A stretch of DNA of 64,000 nucleotides, taken from positions 47,880 to 111,879 of the forward strand of contig JAFDZI010000007.1 in NCBI GenBank assembly GCA_018266955.1. The letters are read 5' to 3'. The notes beneath the pieces are model-generated. The model saw only the letters and a list, made by a program, of their open reading frames with translations. It was not told where the DNA came from and searched no databases. The position numbers and the translations under genes were made by a program. Origin of the DNA: Bacteroidota bacterium. GTDB lineage: Bacteria > Bacteroidota > Bacteroidia > Flavobacteriales > Weeksellaceae. Shown here piece after piece: positions 26,276 through 34,635 of the stretch; the stretch's first letter is position 1, and every line of letters begins with the position of its first letter.

Positions 26276-28654
26276 CTATTTAAAATATTTTAAAGATCTT
26301 GTCCAAGTAAGCAATGCTGTAAGGACCACAATGGTAATAGAACTTATCGGCATTAGAATAGCACAAATAAGGGGCGACAATTGCCCGGTAACGGCAAAGC
26401 TTAATCCTACAATATTATAAAGAAAGCTGATGACAAACATTACTTTCACAATGGTCATGGCATCTTTACTTAATTTTAAATACAAAATAAGGTCTGTAAT
26501 TTTATCCCCTTTCATAATTACATCCGATGAAGGTGTAAAAGCATTGGTGTCATCGGCAATGGCAATCCCTACATTACTTTGCTTCAGTGCTCCAGCATCA
26601 TTCAAGCCATCACCCAGCATCGCCACTTTCTGGCCTTTGTTTTGTAATTCCTGTATGTAGTTTAATTTATCCTCAGGGTTTTGGTTAAACCTCATTTCAG
26701 CAACTCTTGGCGCTACTTTTTTCAATTGGTTTTCTTCTGAAGCATTATCTCCACTCAAAATATCGATTTGATAATCTTTCAATTGATCAAACATTTCTTG
26801 GAGGTGATTTCTGTATTCATTTTTAAAAATAAATTTTCCTAAAAACTGATCATTTTTGCTGATGTACACTGCCGTTTCTAAGTTCTGCGCTTGCTGTCCC
26901 ACAAAGCCCGCAGAACCTACTTTGTAACACTGGCTTCTCACTTTTGCTTGGTAGCCTTTTCCTGGTGTATCAATAAAATCGTCCGTCGGAAAGTAAGGAT
27001 CTTCTACCTCCAAATATTCGTACAAAGATTTTGAAAGTGGGTGATTGGAATTTTTCACCAAAGTTTTGATGTTGCTTAAATCAAATTCTGAAAGTGTATC
27101 TCCAATATAGTGTATATTCGATTTTTTATGGTGGGTAATGGTTCCTGTTTTATCAAAAACCAAGGTATCAATTTTGGAAAGCTTTTCGATGGTAAGCGTA
27201 TCTTTTACATAAAAATGATTTCTTCCCATTATTCTCATTATGTGACCAAAAGTAAAAGGGGCAGAGAGAGCCAAAGCACAAGGACAAGCAATAATAAGAA
27301 TGGCGGCCACCACCTGAAACATTTTTTCGAAATCGTGTTGTATCCAATAAATTGCGGCCAAAAGTGTGATGCCCAAAATAATAAAAGTAAAATACTTAGA
27401 AATGGTATTGGTAAGGTTGTCCAAACCTGTTTCGTGTTTTTTGAAAGCTTCTTTATTCCAAAGTTGCGTTAGATAGCTTTGGTCAACATTTTTTATCACC
27501 TCTAATTCCAGTACCGATCCGGATTGTTTACCACCGGCAAAAATTTTATCTCCGGGCTGCTTGGCTATTGTAGCGCTTTCTCCTGTAATGAAAGAGTTGT
27601 CTATATTCCCTTCACCTGAAATTAATATGGCATCTACCGGAATAATCTCCTGATTTCTCACCATAATTCTGTCCCCTATTTTCAGTTCCGAAAGTAGGAT
27701 GTTTTGCTGATGCCCTTCAAAATCTATTTTTGTAACTGCTATTGGATAAAAGGATTTGTAATCTCTGTCGTAGGAAAGTGCCGAATAAGTTCTTTTTTGG
27801 AATGTTTTTCCCAAAAGCATAAAAAACAACAAGCCACAAAGGGTATCAAAATAACCAGGACCATAGTCGGTAAGCACTTCATAAATACTTCGACCATAAA
27901 GCATGATGATGCCTAAAACAATGGGGACATCAATGTTTACGATTTTATTTTTTAATCCAAACCAAGCAGATTTAAAATAATCTGACGCCGAATAAAAAAC
28001 AACTGGAGTGGCCAACAAAAACATGATGAAGCGGAAAAGATTTTTGTACGAATCCATCCAAATATCTTTGCTACCCAATAATTCTTGGGCATACTCTGGA
28101 TAGGAAAAAAACATTCCGTTACCAAATGCAAAACCAGCAATGGCCAATTTAATAAGCAAAGTTTTGTCTAGTTTCTCTTCTATTTTATCGGCTGTTTCTA
28201 GATTGATGACTGGCTTGTATCCCAAATGAGTTAAAAATTTGGCCAATTCACTCAACTTCAACTCTTGGTGATTGAAAGAGATTTGCAAAGTTTTTCTGGT
28301 GAAATTTACCTGCGTGTATTTAATATGTTCATTGAGGGTATGCAAACTTTCCAGCAACCAAATACAGGAAGAACAATGGATTACAGGAATTTTAAAAGTA
28401 ACCAAACTTGTACTTCCTTCAGAAAAATCAGTCACTTTTTCAAATATTTCTGCCGTATCCAAATAATCGAACTGGGTAGAATTTTCGTCGGGTCTGGTTC
28501 CCGCATTTTTATTTAGGGTATAGAAATTACCCAATTGGTGCATATTCAGTATTTCGTACACCGATTTGCAACCGTTGCAACAAAATACTTTTTCATCAAA
28601 ATTTATTTTTTCTTTTTCTATGGACTGTCCACAGTGATAGCAATGCTCCGACAT
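26276..28654 (-). CDS. ccoI: Copper-translocating P-type ATPase, CcoI/FixI type
   Basis: This P1B-type ATPase is of the kind that exports copper for cytochrome cbb3 oxidase assembly. From the ATG at 28654 (MSEHCYHCGQSIEKEK) it has 792 residues. N-terminal metal sites are HCYHCG, a CCNGC block and an HMA-like HCSSCIWLLESL. Eight membrane segments follow, with the ion-path motif CPC near residue 457 and the phosphorylation motif DKTGT with aspartate at about 500, then MLGDGLNDAGAL. The TTG-initiated extension to 28672 is not needed. No ccoNOP genes are adjacent. It is divergent from a Crp/Fnr regulator with an FNR-like site between them. Confidence 0.88.
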   Translation of the reverse strand: MSEHCYHCGQSIEKEKINFDEKVFCCNGCKSVYEILNMHQLGNFYTLNKNAGTRPDENSTQFDYLDTAEIFEKVTDFSEGSTSLVTFKIPVIHCSSCIWLLESLHTLNEHIKYTQVNFTRKTLQISFNHQELKLSELAKFLTHLGYKPVINLETADKIEEKLDKTLLIKLAIAGFAFGNGMFFSYPEYAQELLGSKDIWMDSYKNLFRFIMFLLATPVVFYSASDYFKSAWFGLKNKIVNIDVPIVLGIIMLYGRSIYEVLTDYGPGYFDTLCGLLFFMLLGKTFQKRTYSALSYDRDYKSFYPIAVTKIDFEGHQQNILLSELKIGDRIMVRNQEIIPVDAILISGEGNIDNSFITGESATIAKQPGDKIFAGGKQSGSVLELEVIKNVDQSYLTQLWNKEAFKKHETGLDNLTNTISKYFTFIILGITLLAAIYWIQHDFEKMFQVVAAILIIACPCALALSAPFTFGHIMRIMGRNHFYVKDTLTIEKLSKIDTLVFDKTGTITHHKKSNIHYIGDTLSEFDLSNIKTLVKNSNHPLSKSLYEYLEVEDPYFPTDDFIDTPGKGYQAKVRSQCYKVGSAGFVGQQAQNLETAVYISKNDQFLGKFIFKNEYRNHLQEMFDQLKDYQIDILSGDNASEENQLKKVAPRVAEMRFNQNPEDKLNYIQELQNKGQKVAMLGDGLNDAGALKQSNVGIAIADDTNAFTPSSDVIMKGDKITDLILYLKLSKDAMTIVKVMFVISFLYNIVGLSFAVTGQLSPLICAILMPISSITIVVLTALLTWTRSLKYFK

Positions 28655-28763
28655 TCTTCGTCTATTAATCAAAATTTAATTCAAAACCACCTTAAACACA
28701 TGTTTATTACTAAGACAAAATGCAAGTGTTTGTATTATTTAGAATTAGAATAAATTCAACTTA

Positions 28764-28771
28764 CAAAATTA
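28764..28771 (-). promoter_or_regulatory. Possible -7 box of the copper ATPase gene
   Basis: TAATTTTG on the minus strand fits TAnnTTTG. With a start near 28757, the FNR-like palindrome at 28814-28827 would be centred about 63 bases upstream, a position typical of class I activation. The -33 box is unclear. Confidence 0.4.
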
Positions 28772-28781
28772 GATAAAAAAC

Positions 28782-28813
28782 TTTGTCTTTCATGGTAAAA
28801 AGCAATACTTTTG
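28782..28813 (+). promoter_or_regulatory. Promoter of the Crp/Fnr regulator gene
   Basis: TTTG (28782-28785), 20 bases, TACTTTTG (28806-28813): both boxes match the consensus. Transcription would begin near 28820, leaving a leader of roughly 13 bases. Confidence 0.65.
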
Positions 28814-28827
28814 CTGATAAATATCAG
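28814..28827. promoter_or_regulatory. FNR-like palindrome over the regulator's transcription start
   Basis: CTGATAAATATCAG contains TGAT-N4-ATCA, the spacing of the FNR consensus TTGAT-N4-ATCAA, with one mismatch per arm. It lies directly after the -7 box and six bases before the ATG at 28833, so binding there would block transcription and give autorepression. It could at the same time act on the divergent ATPase gene. Confidence 0.6.
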
Positions 28828-28832
28828 TATTT

Positions 28833-29546
28833 ATGTCGTTAGAAAAACAAATCGCAATAGAAGAAGCTTTAAAGATCACATTTGATGAAGTAGAATTAAA
28901 AAGTCGTATCTCCCCAGCTGATTTTGAACTCTATCAATCCTCCAAAGAAGAGCTCAACTTTCAAAAAGGAGAAACAATTTTTGATGATGGTGATTTTCCT
29001 AAAGGAGTGTACATCATGGACTCTGGGACAGCAAAGCTTTCTAAATCGGGGGTCTATGGCAAGGATCACATTTTGAGATTCATCAAAGAAGGCGATATGA
29101 TTGGTTACCGATCTTTACTTTGTGGCGAAAAATTCCAAGCCAAAGCCGAAGCGATGACCGATATAAAAGCTCGTTTTATTTCGGCGGCTGCCTTTAGACA
29201 TTTGCTTGAGGTAGATTCCAAAATTGCCTATGCTATGTTGCAAAAATTCGCTTATGAATTGGGTGAAAGCTCTAATACTGTGGCATTCTTGGCACAAAAA
29301 ACCGTAAGAGAAAGATTGGCTGAAATTTTGGTTATTTTGGAACAAAAACTAGGAACCGACCCAGAAGGATTTATAAAAATTTCTCTTACCCGTGAGGAAA
29401 TTGCCAATCTGATTGGTACGGCAACCGAAAGTGCTATTCGTTTGATTTCAGAATTCAAATCGGATAAATTGATTGAAGTAGAGGGAAGAAACATCCGTAT
29501 CCTCAATCATGAAAAACTGATTAAATTGGGACATGTAATGATCTAA
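28833..29546 (+). CDS. Crp/Fnr family transcriptional regulator
   Basis: This 237-residue regulator has a cyclic-nucleotide-binding-like domain (about residues 25-140, FPKGVYIMDSGTAKLSKSG, EGDMIGYRSLLCGE) and a C-terminal helix-turn-helix (SLTREEIANLIGTATESAIR). The recognition helix keeps the glutamate and arginine (ESAIR) that read TGA half sites in FNR and CRP. There is no N-terminal cysteine cluster as in E. coli FNR, so it is unlikely to sense oxygen through a 4Fe-4S cluster. Its own promoter has an FNR-like site. The pairing with a CcoI-type ATPase suggests control of microaerobic respiration. Confidence 0.9.
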   Translation: MSLEKQIAIEEALKITFDEVELKSRISPADFELYQSSKEELNFQKGETIFDDGDFPKGVYIMDSGTAKLSKSGVYGKDHILRFIKEGDMIGYRSLLCGEKFQAKAEAMTDIKARFISAAAFRHLLEVDSKIAYAMLQKFAYELGESSNTVAFLAQKTVRERLAEILVILEQKLGTDPEGFIKISLTREEIANLIGTATESAIRLISEFKSDKLIEVEGRNIRILNHEKLIKLGHVMI

Positions 29547-29565
29547 TTTTGTCCATAAAATAGTT

Positions 29566-29602
29566 GAAGTTGAAGGATGTTATTTCTTCAACTTCTTTTT
29601 TT
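29566..29602 (+). terminator. Terminator after the Crp/Fnr gene
   Basis: GAAGTTGAAG (29566-29575) pairs perfectly with CTTCAACTTC (29586-29595), followed by a T-run. Confidence 0.85.
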
Positions 29603-29670
29603 GTCTGCCAACTTTCTGTACAAGTCATTATCTTTGTACCAATAAAAACACTTTAAACCCCAAAAAAACC

Positions 29671-30486
29671 ATGTCTGTACATTCAGAAATAAAAAAAATA
29701 ACCACCGAGACCTTGAGAAAAATGAAATTCGACAAGGAAAAAATTACCATGCTCACGGCTTATGACTTTACCACAGCCAAAATGGTAGATGCTGGTGGTG
29801 TTGATGCTATTTTGGTGGGCGACTCCGCAGCCAATGTCATGGCAGGACACGAAACTACGCTTCCCATCACTTTGGATCAAATGATCTACCACACCCAATG
29901 TGTCGTAAGAGGGGTTTCTAGAGCGCTGGTAGTGGCAGATTTACCTTTCGGTACTTACCAGAGTAATCCGGAAAAAGCTTTAGATTCTGCAGTACGAATG
30001 ATGAAGGAAGGTGGAGCGCATGCAGTAAAAATTGAAGGTGGAAAAGAAATTGAAGATTCCATACAAAAAATTGTTAATGCTGGCATACCGGTCATGGGAC
30101 ATTTGGGACTAACTCCGCAATCTATCTATCAGTTTGGCACTTATAAAGTACGAGCCAAAGAAGAGTCTGAAGCCGAAAAACTCATTGCCGATGCACAACT
30201 TCTGGAAAGCCTAGGTTGTTTTGCGTTGGTTTTAGAAAAAATCCCTTCGGTATTGGCGAAAAAAGTGAGCGAAAGCATTAATATCCCAACGATAGGTATA
30301 GGTGCTGGTGCTGATTGTGATGGGCAAGTACTCGTTTATCATGATATGGTTGGGATGAACCAAGGTTTCTCACCCAAATTCCTAAGACGCTATTTGGATT
30401 TATACACAGAAATTACTGGAGCTATTGCCCAGTTTGTAGGCGATGTAAAAAAGGTGGATTTCCCTAACGAAAAAGAAAGTTACTAA
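29671..30486 (+). CDS. panB: 3-methyl-2-oxobutanoate hydroxymethyltransferase PanB
   Basis: PanB makes ketopantoate from 2-oxoisovalerate and methylenetetrahydrofolate, the first committed step of pantothenate and coenzyme A synthesis. The 271-residue product has the usual length and blocks: KITMLTAYDFTTAKMVD, ILVGDSAANVMAGH, VVADLPFGTYQ, AVKIEGG, VMGHLGLTPQS and PTIGIGAGADCDGQVLV, which carry the Mg-binding and catalytic residues. A -7 box TATCTTTG lies at 29630-29637. Its stop overlaps the start of the next small membrane protein gene by one base, so the two are coupled, with the RluA gene close behind. Confidence 0.96.
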   Translation: MSVHSEIKKITTETLRKMKFDKEKITMLTAYDFTTAKMVDAGGVDAILVGDSAANVMAGHETTLPITLDQMIYHTQCVVRGVSRALVVADLPFGTYQSNPEKALDSAVRMMKEGGAHAVKIEGGKEIEDSIQKIVNAGIPVMGHLGLTPQSIYQFGTYKVRAKEESEAEKLIADAQLLESLGCFALVLEKIPSVLAKKVSESINIPTIGIGAGADCDGQVLVYHDMVGMNQGFSPKFLRRYLDLYTEITGAIAQFVGDVKKVDFPNEKESY

Positions 30487-30809
30487 TGCAACGCATAAAA
30501 CAATACAACGCTATACTATCCGTTCTTATTCTACTTTGTTTGGTCGTTGGCTGGACAAAACCGTTTAGTTTTGATTTGAATGTACTCATCTACAATCGTT
30601 TATTTTTTATTTTAGTCGGTATCAGTTTTTTTTTACAAACCAAAATGGTTCCTTATACTCAAAAAATACTATATGTGATGTATGCAGCTATTGCTTGTTG
30701 TGTTATCGGAGCTTTTCTTCCATTAGAAAGTTCTTTTACCAACCTAAAAACCATTGGATTGTTTGCTGGGATCATCATCACTTTTTTCAATCGTCCTAAA
30801 GCGGCATAA
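30486..30809 (+). CDS. Small membrane protein of unknown function
   Basis: This 107-residue protein is mostly hydrophobic, with about four membrane segments (ILSVLILLCLVVGW, IYNRLFFILVGISFFL, ILYVMYAAIACCVIGAFL, TIGLFAGIIITFF) and a short basic tail. No family is recognised. It is translationally coupled to panB (one-base overlap) and lies five bases before the RluA-type gene, so all three form one operon, though no functional link is evident. Confidence 0.75.
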   Translation: MQRIKQYNAILSVLILLCLVVGWTKPFSFDLNVLIYNRLFFILVGISFFLQTKMVPYTQKILYVMYAAIACCVIGAFLPLESSFTNLKTIGLFAGIIITFFNRPKAA

Positions 30810-30814
30810 ACATT

Positions 30815-31507
30815 ATGACAAGGGTATTCAGCGTAGATCAAATCGTTTTTGAAGACAATCACATGATGGTTATCAATAAAAAAGTAGGGCAATTGGTACA
30901 AGGCGACAAAACAGGTGATGAATCTTTATTAGAGTCCATTAAAAATTTTATTAAGACTCGGGATCAAAAACCAGGAAATGTTTTCTTGGGATTGGTCCAT
31001 CGTATTGATAGACCCACTTCGGGATTGGTTATTTATGCCAAAACCTCCAAGGCGTTATCCAGACTGACACAAATGGTAAAAAACAGAGAAATAAAAAAAA
31101 CTTACTGGGCTATAGTTTCCAAAGAAATGATACCTAAAAGCCAGAAATTGGTTCATTATCTTAAAAAAAATGAAAAAAATAACAAAGCCATTGTTTTTTC
31201 CCAGCCAACAGCCGGAGCTAAAGAAGCTATATTAAGCTACGAAATCATTAAAACTTTAGACCACTATCTTTTATTACAAGTAGATTTGGAAACTGGCAGA
31301 CACCACCAAATTCGTGCACAACTTTCCAAAAACGGAACTCCAATCAAAGGAGATTTAAAATACGGCGCTCAGAGATCCAACCCCGATGGTGGCATTTCCT
31401 TACACGCTCGAAAATTGGAATTCATACATCCTGTATCCAAGGAGTCTATGAGTATTGTGGCACCATTACCAGAAAACGATAAGATTTGGCAGGCGTGTGA
31501 AGAATAA
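30815..31507 (+). CDS. RluA family pseudouridine synthase
   Basis: This 230-residue enzyme isomerises uridine to pseudouridine in rRNA or tRNA. It has the catalytic motif HRIDRPTSGLVIYAKTSKAL, with the essential aspartate, then KTYWAIV and the GRHHQIRAQLS block. There is no N-terminal S4 domain, so it resembles the short RluA/RluC-like group; the modified position cannot be predicted. It is last in the panB operon and its stop codon directly abuts the stop codon of the convergent serine hydrolase gene. Confidence 0.92.
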   Translation: MTRVFSVDQIVFEDNHMMVINKKVGQLVQGDKTGDESLLESIKNFIKTRDQKPGNVFLGLVHRIDRPTSGLVIYAKTSKALSRLTQMVKNREIKKTYWAIVSKEMIPKSQKLVHYLKKNEKNNKAIVFSQPTAGAKEAILSYEIIKTLDHYLLLQVDLETGRHHQIRAQLSKNGTPIKGDLKYGAQRSNPDGGISLHARKLEFIHPVSKESMSIVAPLPENDKIWQACEE

Positions 31508-32647
31508 TTAATTTTTTCCGAAATATTTTACAGTTTCATCTACCAATAAAGCAACCTGTTCTGGTCTTCCTTTGGCATCTTTAGGCTGATTTTCATAACT
31601 TCCGGTACGCACTACTACCATATTGTATTCAGGGATAATAATGATGTATTGTCCCAATAAACCCCAGAAATAATAATGTTTCACTGGGTGATCTTCATTT
31701 ATCCAAAGACCCATCCCATAAGCTTTATTCGATTTTTGAGTGCCAGTTATCATGGTGTTTAAAAACTCTTGGTTCAGCAATTGTTGTCCTTTCCAAACTC
31801 CATTTTGAAGCAATAACTGTCCCAATTTTGCAAAATCTCTGGACTCAGCATGTATGCAGCAGAATGTTTTTTCCATTCCATTTCCATCTACCGTCCAAAG
31901 GGCATTTTGTTCCATCCCCAAAGGTTTCCAAAATTTTTGTGATAAATACTCGGACAAAGGTAAGTCTAGGGCTTTTCTTAAAGCAAATCCCAACAATTGT
32001 GTCGATCCGCTTTGGTATTCGAAACGAGCTCCTGGTTCTTCCTTAAATCCTCTTAGTAAAGCAGCTTTAGCCAAACTATTTCCATAGTATGCTTTGGCAT
32101 TGGGGCTAAAAGGATTTTGATAATCTTCGTTCCAATTGAGCCCTGCTTCCATGGCTGCCAAATGATGGAGAGATAAATTTTTGCCAAAAGGAATTTGGGC
32201 ATAATTTTGGAAAAAATCCGAAAATTTCTGATCTATATTTTGCACTCTACCTTCCTCCAAGGCTTTTCCCAAAAGCATAACAGTAACTCCTTTGGCCATA
32301 GAAAAAGAATTGGTACGGGTGTAGGCATTACCCTCCCAATAATTTTCCTGCACCATTTTTCCGTTTCTAATCACCAAAAAAGAGGCGGTATGTGTTCGGG
32401 TTAATTCTTTATTCAACGATTCGGGCAAAGCCTTTTGGTTGTATTGCACATCCTTTTCCCAAGGTTGTGCCACACCGGCTTTCACAATATGATTGTCGAA
32501 AAGTGAACCGTCATCTATTGTGGCCGAAGTTTTCCCCCTAAAATAGGTTTTGGCTATCCCTGAAAAAAGATAGTCATATCCAAAAGAATACATCAAAGCG
32601 ATAATAGATGCCATAACAACCGCAATTATTTTAATTATTTTCTTCAA
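31508..32647 (-). CDS. Serine hydrolase (class C beta-lactamase-like)
   Basis: The 379-residue product has an N-terminal membrane anchor or signal segment (MKKIIKIIAVVMASIIALMYS) and a beta-lactamase/penicillin-binding-like domain. The nucleophile motif SxxK is seen in NSFSMAKGVTVML, and a YxS-type second motif in FEYQSGSTQLLG. The C-terminal region has GLLGQYIIIIPEYNMVVVRTG. Such proteins are esterases or peptidases of the periplasm, seldom true beta-lactamases. No terminator separates it from the convergent RluA gene; the two stop codons are adjacent. Confidence 0.87.
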   Translation of the reverse strand: MKKIIKIIAVVMASIIALMYSFGYDYLFSGIAKTYFRGKTSATIDDGSLFDNHIVKAGVAQPWEKDVQYNQKALPESLNKELTRTHTASFLVIRNGKMVQENYWEGNAYTRTNSFSMAKGVTVMLLGKALEEGRVQNIDQKFSDFFQNYAQIPFGKNLSLHHLAAMEAGLNWNEDYQNPFSPNAKAYYGNSLAKAALLRGFKEEPGARFEYQSGSTQLLGFALRKALDLPLSEYLSQKFWKPLGMEQNALWTVDGNGMEKTFCCIHAESRDFAKLGQLLLQNGVWKGQQLLNQEFLNTMITGTQKSNKAYGMGLWINEDHPVKHYYFWGLLGQYIIIIPEYNMVVVRTGSYENQPKDAKGRPEQVALLVDETVKYFGKN

Positions 32648-32739
32648 AACTTTCTAAGTTTAAACAAATTTAATAAAATTTCCATGGTATATTGATTTCA
32701 ATGACCTTTTAAAAAACAAATCCAATATTGATTACCTCT

Positions 32740-33435
32740 TTACAATAAAGATTTCAAATCTGATAAAGATAAAATAGTAGGGATATCTTGTCTGTTTAAA
32801 TCGTCTTGTAATGCATCAAAAAAAATCACTTCCATTCCTATGGCTTTGGCTCCTTCTACATCGGCTATCCAATCATCCCCTATCATAATGCTTTCTTCTA
32901 GTTGCGCATTGGCTTTTTTTAATGCGTATTGAAAAATTTGTGACTGAGGTTTTCTTATGTTGATTTCATCTGCTGAAGTGATGGTGACAAAATAATGATC
33001 AATTTCAGATTCTCGAACTTTTCTGTGGGTAACTTCCTGAAACCCATTGGATAAAATATGTAATTTATATTTTTTGGATTGCAAATCCTCTAAAACATCC
33101 ACACAGCCTTCCACCAAATGATTGAATGCCAATATCTCATCTAAAAAATGATGCTCAAAATACTGAGCCAATTCAAAATCATCAATACCAAAAAAAAGGA
33201 AAGTATCGTAAAAACGATGTTTTCTAAGGTAGGCTTTATCTATTTTTCCATCCCGAATCTCTGCCCAAAGGTGCTCGTTTATGGTAAAGTATTCTCTATG
33301 AAAATCTTCAAATTCCAATTGAAATTTTTCTTGTATTTTTTCTCTTTCAAATATCTGCTGAAGAGTGAGATAAGCATTCTTACGATGATCCCAAAGTGTA
33401 TTATCGAGATCAAAAAAAATATGTTTTATTTTCAT
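32740..33435 (-). CDS. yjjG: YjjG family HAD pyrimidine nucleotidase
   Basis: This 231-residue HAD-family phosphatase has motif I FFDLDNTLWDHRKNA (nucleophile DxD), motif II HILSNGFQEVTH and motif III/IV KPQSQIFQYAL...MIGDDWIADVEGAK. YjjG enzymes dephosphorylate noncanonical pyrimidine nucleotides and so clean the nucleotide pool. The cap domain lies between motifs I and II. It is transcribed alone. The 228 bases between its start and the 44-residue gene (33436-33663) hold a terminator for the minus strand but nothing else I can support. Confidence 0.88.
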   Translation of the reverse strand: MKIKHIFFDLDNTLWDHRKNAYLTLQQIFEREKIQEKFQLEFEDFHREYFTINEHLWAEIRDGKIDKAYLRKHRFYDTFLFFGIDDFELAQYFEHHFLDEILAFNHLVEGCVDVLEDLQSKKYKLHILSNGFQEVTHRKVRESEIDHYFVTITSADEINIRKPQSQIFQYALKKANAQLEESIMIGDDWIADVEGAKAIGMEVIFFDALQDDLNRQDIPTILSLSDLKSLL

Positions 33436-33607
33436 TTGTAGATTTTTATAGTTAATTAAAGGCTATATGGAAACCTAACGACGAGGTTGGACGAAGTCAA
33501 TCGCCAATCTTCCTCTGTGTTTATTTGCAAAAACTTGTTAATGGCAATTTCATAGATGGCAAAACTAAGTATTTAAGTTTAGAAAAAACTCGAATGCTTA
33601 TTCAATT

Positions 33608-33642
33608 CAAAAAAAAAAGCCGTTCCCTAAAGGATTGGCTTT
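33608..33642 (-). terminator. Terminator behind the 44-residue gene
   Basis: On the minus strand AAAGCC (33642-33637) pairs with GGCTTT (33621-33616), and a run of about ten T bases follows. It supports transcription of the small gene at 33664-33798 together with the sigma factor. Confidence 0.65.
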
Positions 33643-33663
33643 AAATGATGATCTCTAATTCCA

Positions 33664-33798
33664 TTAATTTTTACAAATCAGAAAGACTTTCTTTTTGCCC
33701 GTTAAGGCGGTTATGCTTTTTGAAAATTGAAGAATAAATTGTACTACTTCGGGTTTAGGAGCTAAAGATTTTGGTTTTAAAGAATTGTTATGCTTCAT
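33664..33798 (-). CDS. 44-residue basic protein behind the sigma factor gene
   Basis: An ATG at 33798 opens a frame that ends with TAA at 33664-33666. The product has a basic, proline-containing start (MKHNNSLKPKSLAPKPEVVQ), a hydrophobic middle (FILQFSKSITAL) and a basic end (TGKKKVFLICKN). It starts 50 bases after the sigma factor gene on the same strand and is followed by a terminator, which argues for a real small gene. I recall similar short proteins after such sigma genes in other Flavobacteriia, but cannot verify this here. The function is unknown; a peptide acting on the sigma factor or membrane is only a guess. Confidence 0.65.
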   Translation of the reverse strand: MKHNNSLKPKSLAPKPEVVQFILQFSKSITALTGKKKVFLICKN

Positions 33799-33848
33799 AC
33801 ACTGGCATTTTAGTTCGTCTTAAAGAGAACGAATAAATCACCAAAATA

Positions 33849-34442
33849 TTATTCAAGTGTTAAACCAATTTTATGTTCGTCCATAATTTTTCTAAGATTT
33901 ATAAGTGCATATCTTACCCTACCCAAGGTGGTATTAATACTTGAGTTGGTTTGTTCTGCAATTTCTTTGAAACTTAAATTATCGAAATACCTCAGCTTAA
34001 TAATTTCCTTTTGGTTTTCAGGCAAAAACGCTATCATTCGGTACAAATCCTGAATAATTTGAGTTTTCACCAAAGAATCTTCTATATTATCACTGGTTTC
34101 GGGGATAAAATCGAAGAGGGTAAAATCCTTATCAATGGCAGTAGATCCGGAAACCAAAACCCTCTTGGACTTCAACCGAAAGTGATCGATAATTAAATTA
34201 TGAGCAATTCTTTTGAGCCAAAGGACAAATTTTCCTGTTTCGTTGTATCGTTTTTCCTTCAGTACTACTATGGCTTTCATAAAAGCGTCTTGGAAAATAT
34301 CGTTGGCTAGATCTTCGTCCAAAACTTTATAGAAAATAAAGGTGTATATTTCTTTCTGGTGTCGGGAAATTAAGTGTCCTAGTGCATTTTCGTCTCCATT
34401 TTGGTAAAGCACAATCAGTTGGCTATCGGTTATCGTTTTCAT
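33849..34442 (-). CDS. RNA polymerase sigma factor, sigma-70 family (ECF type)
   Basis: This 197-residue sigma factor has region 2 (GHLISRHQKEIYTFIFYKVL, LANDIFQDAFMKAI, KFVLWLKRIAHNLIIDHFR) and region 4 (IAFLPENQKEIIKLRYFDNLSF with the helix-turn-helix KEIAEQTNSSINTTLGRVRY), without regions 1 and 3, as in extracytoplasmic-function sigma factors. No anti-sigma factor of the FecR or zinc-finger kind is adjacent; the only companion is the 44-residue gene. The roughly 190 bases upstream (34443-34635) hold no gene I can support. Confidence 0.92.
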   Translation of the reverse strand: MKTITDSQLIVLYQNGDENALGHLISRHQKEIYTFIFYKVLDEDLANDIFQDAFMKAIVVLKEKRYNETGKFVLWLKRIAHNLIIDHFRLKSKRVLVSGSTAIDKDFTLFDFIPETSDNIEDSLVKTQIIQDLYRMIAFLPENQKEIIKLRYFDNLSFKEIAEQTNSSINTTLGRVRYALINLRKIMDEHKIGLTLE

Positions 34443-34635
34443 ATCTATACTTCTTTTACATCAGTTTGCGATAAGCAAAATGTTCGGATGATTGTCTAAT
34501 AATTAAGAAGTAAAGTTGAATCGATAATGATTTGTATTTATTGGTGGTAAAAATATATATTTCTACTGAATAAACAGAATGTTTTATTAACTTTTTTAGG
34601 ATATAACGATATTCTTTACAAAACCACCATTACCA

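Noticed and set aside
33436..33607. Possible further copy of the structured RNA-like element before the YjjG gene
   Set aside because: Some similar words occur (ACGAGG, GGTTGG) but the stems of copies A and B cannot be formed.
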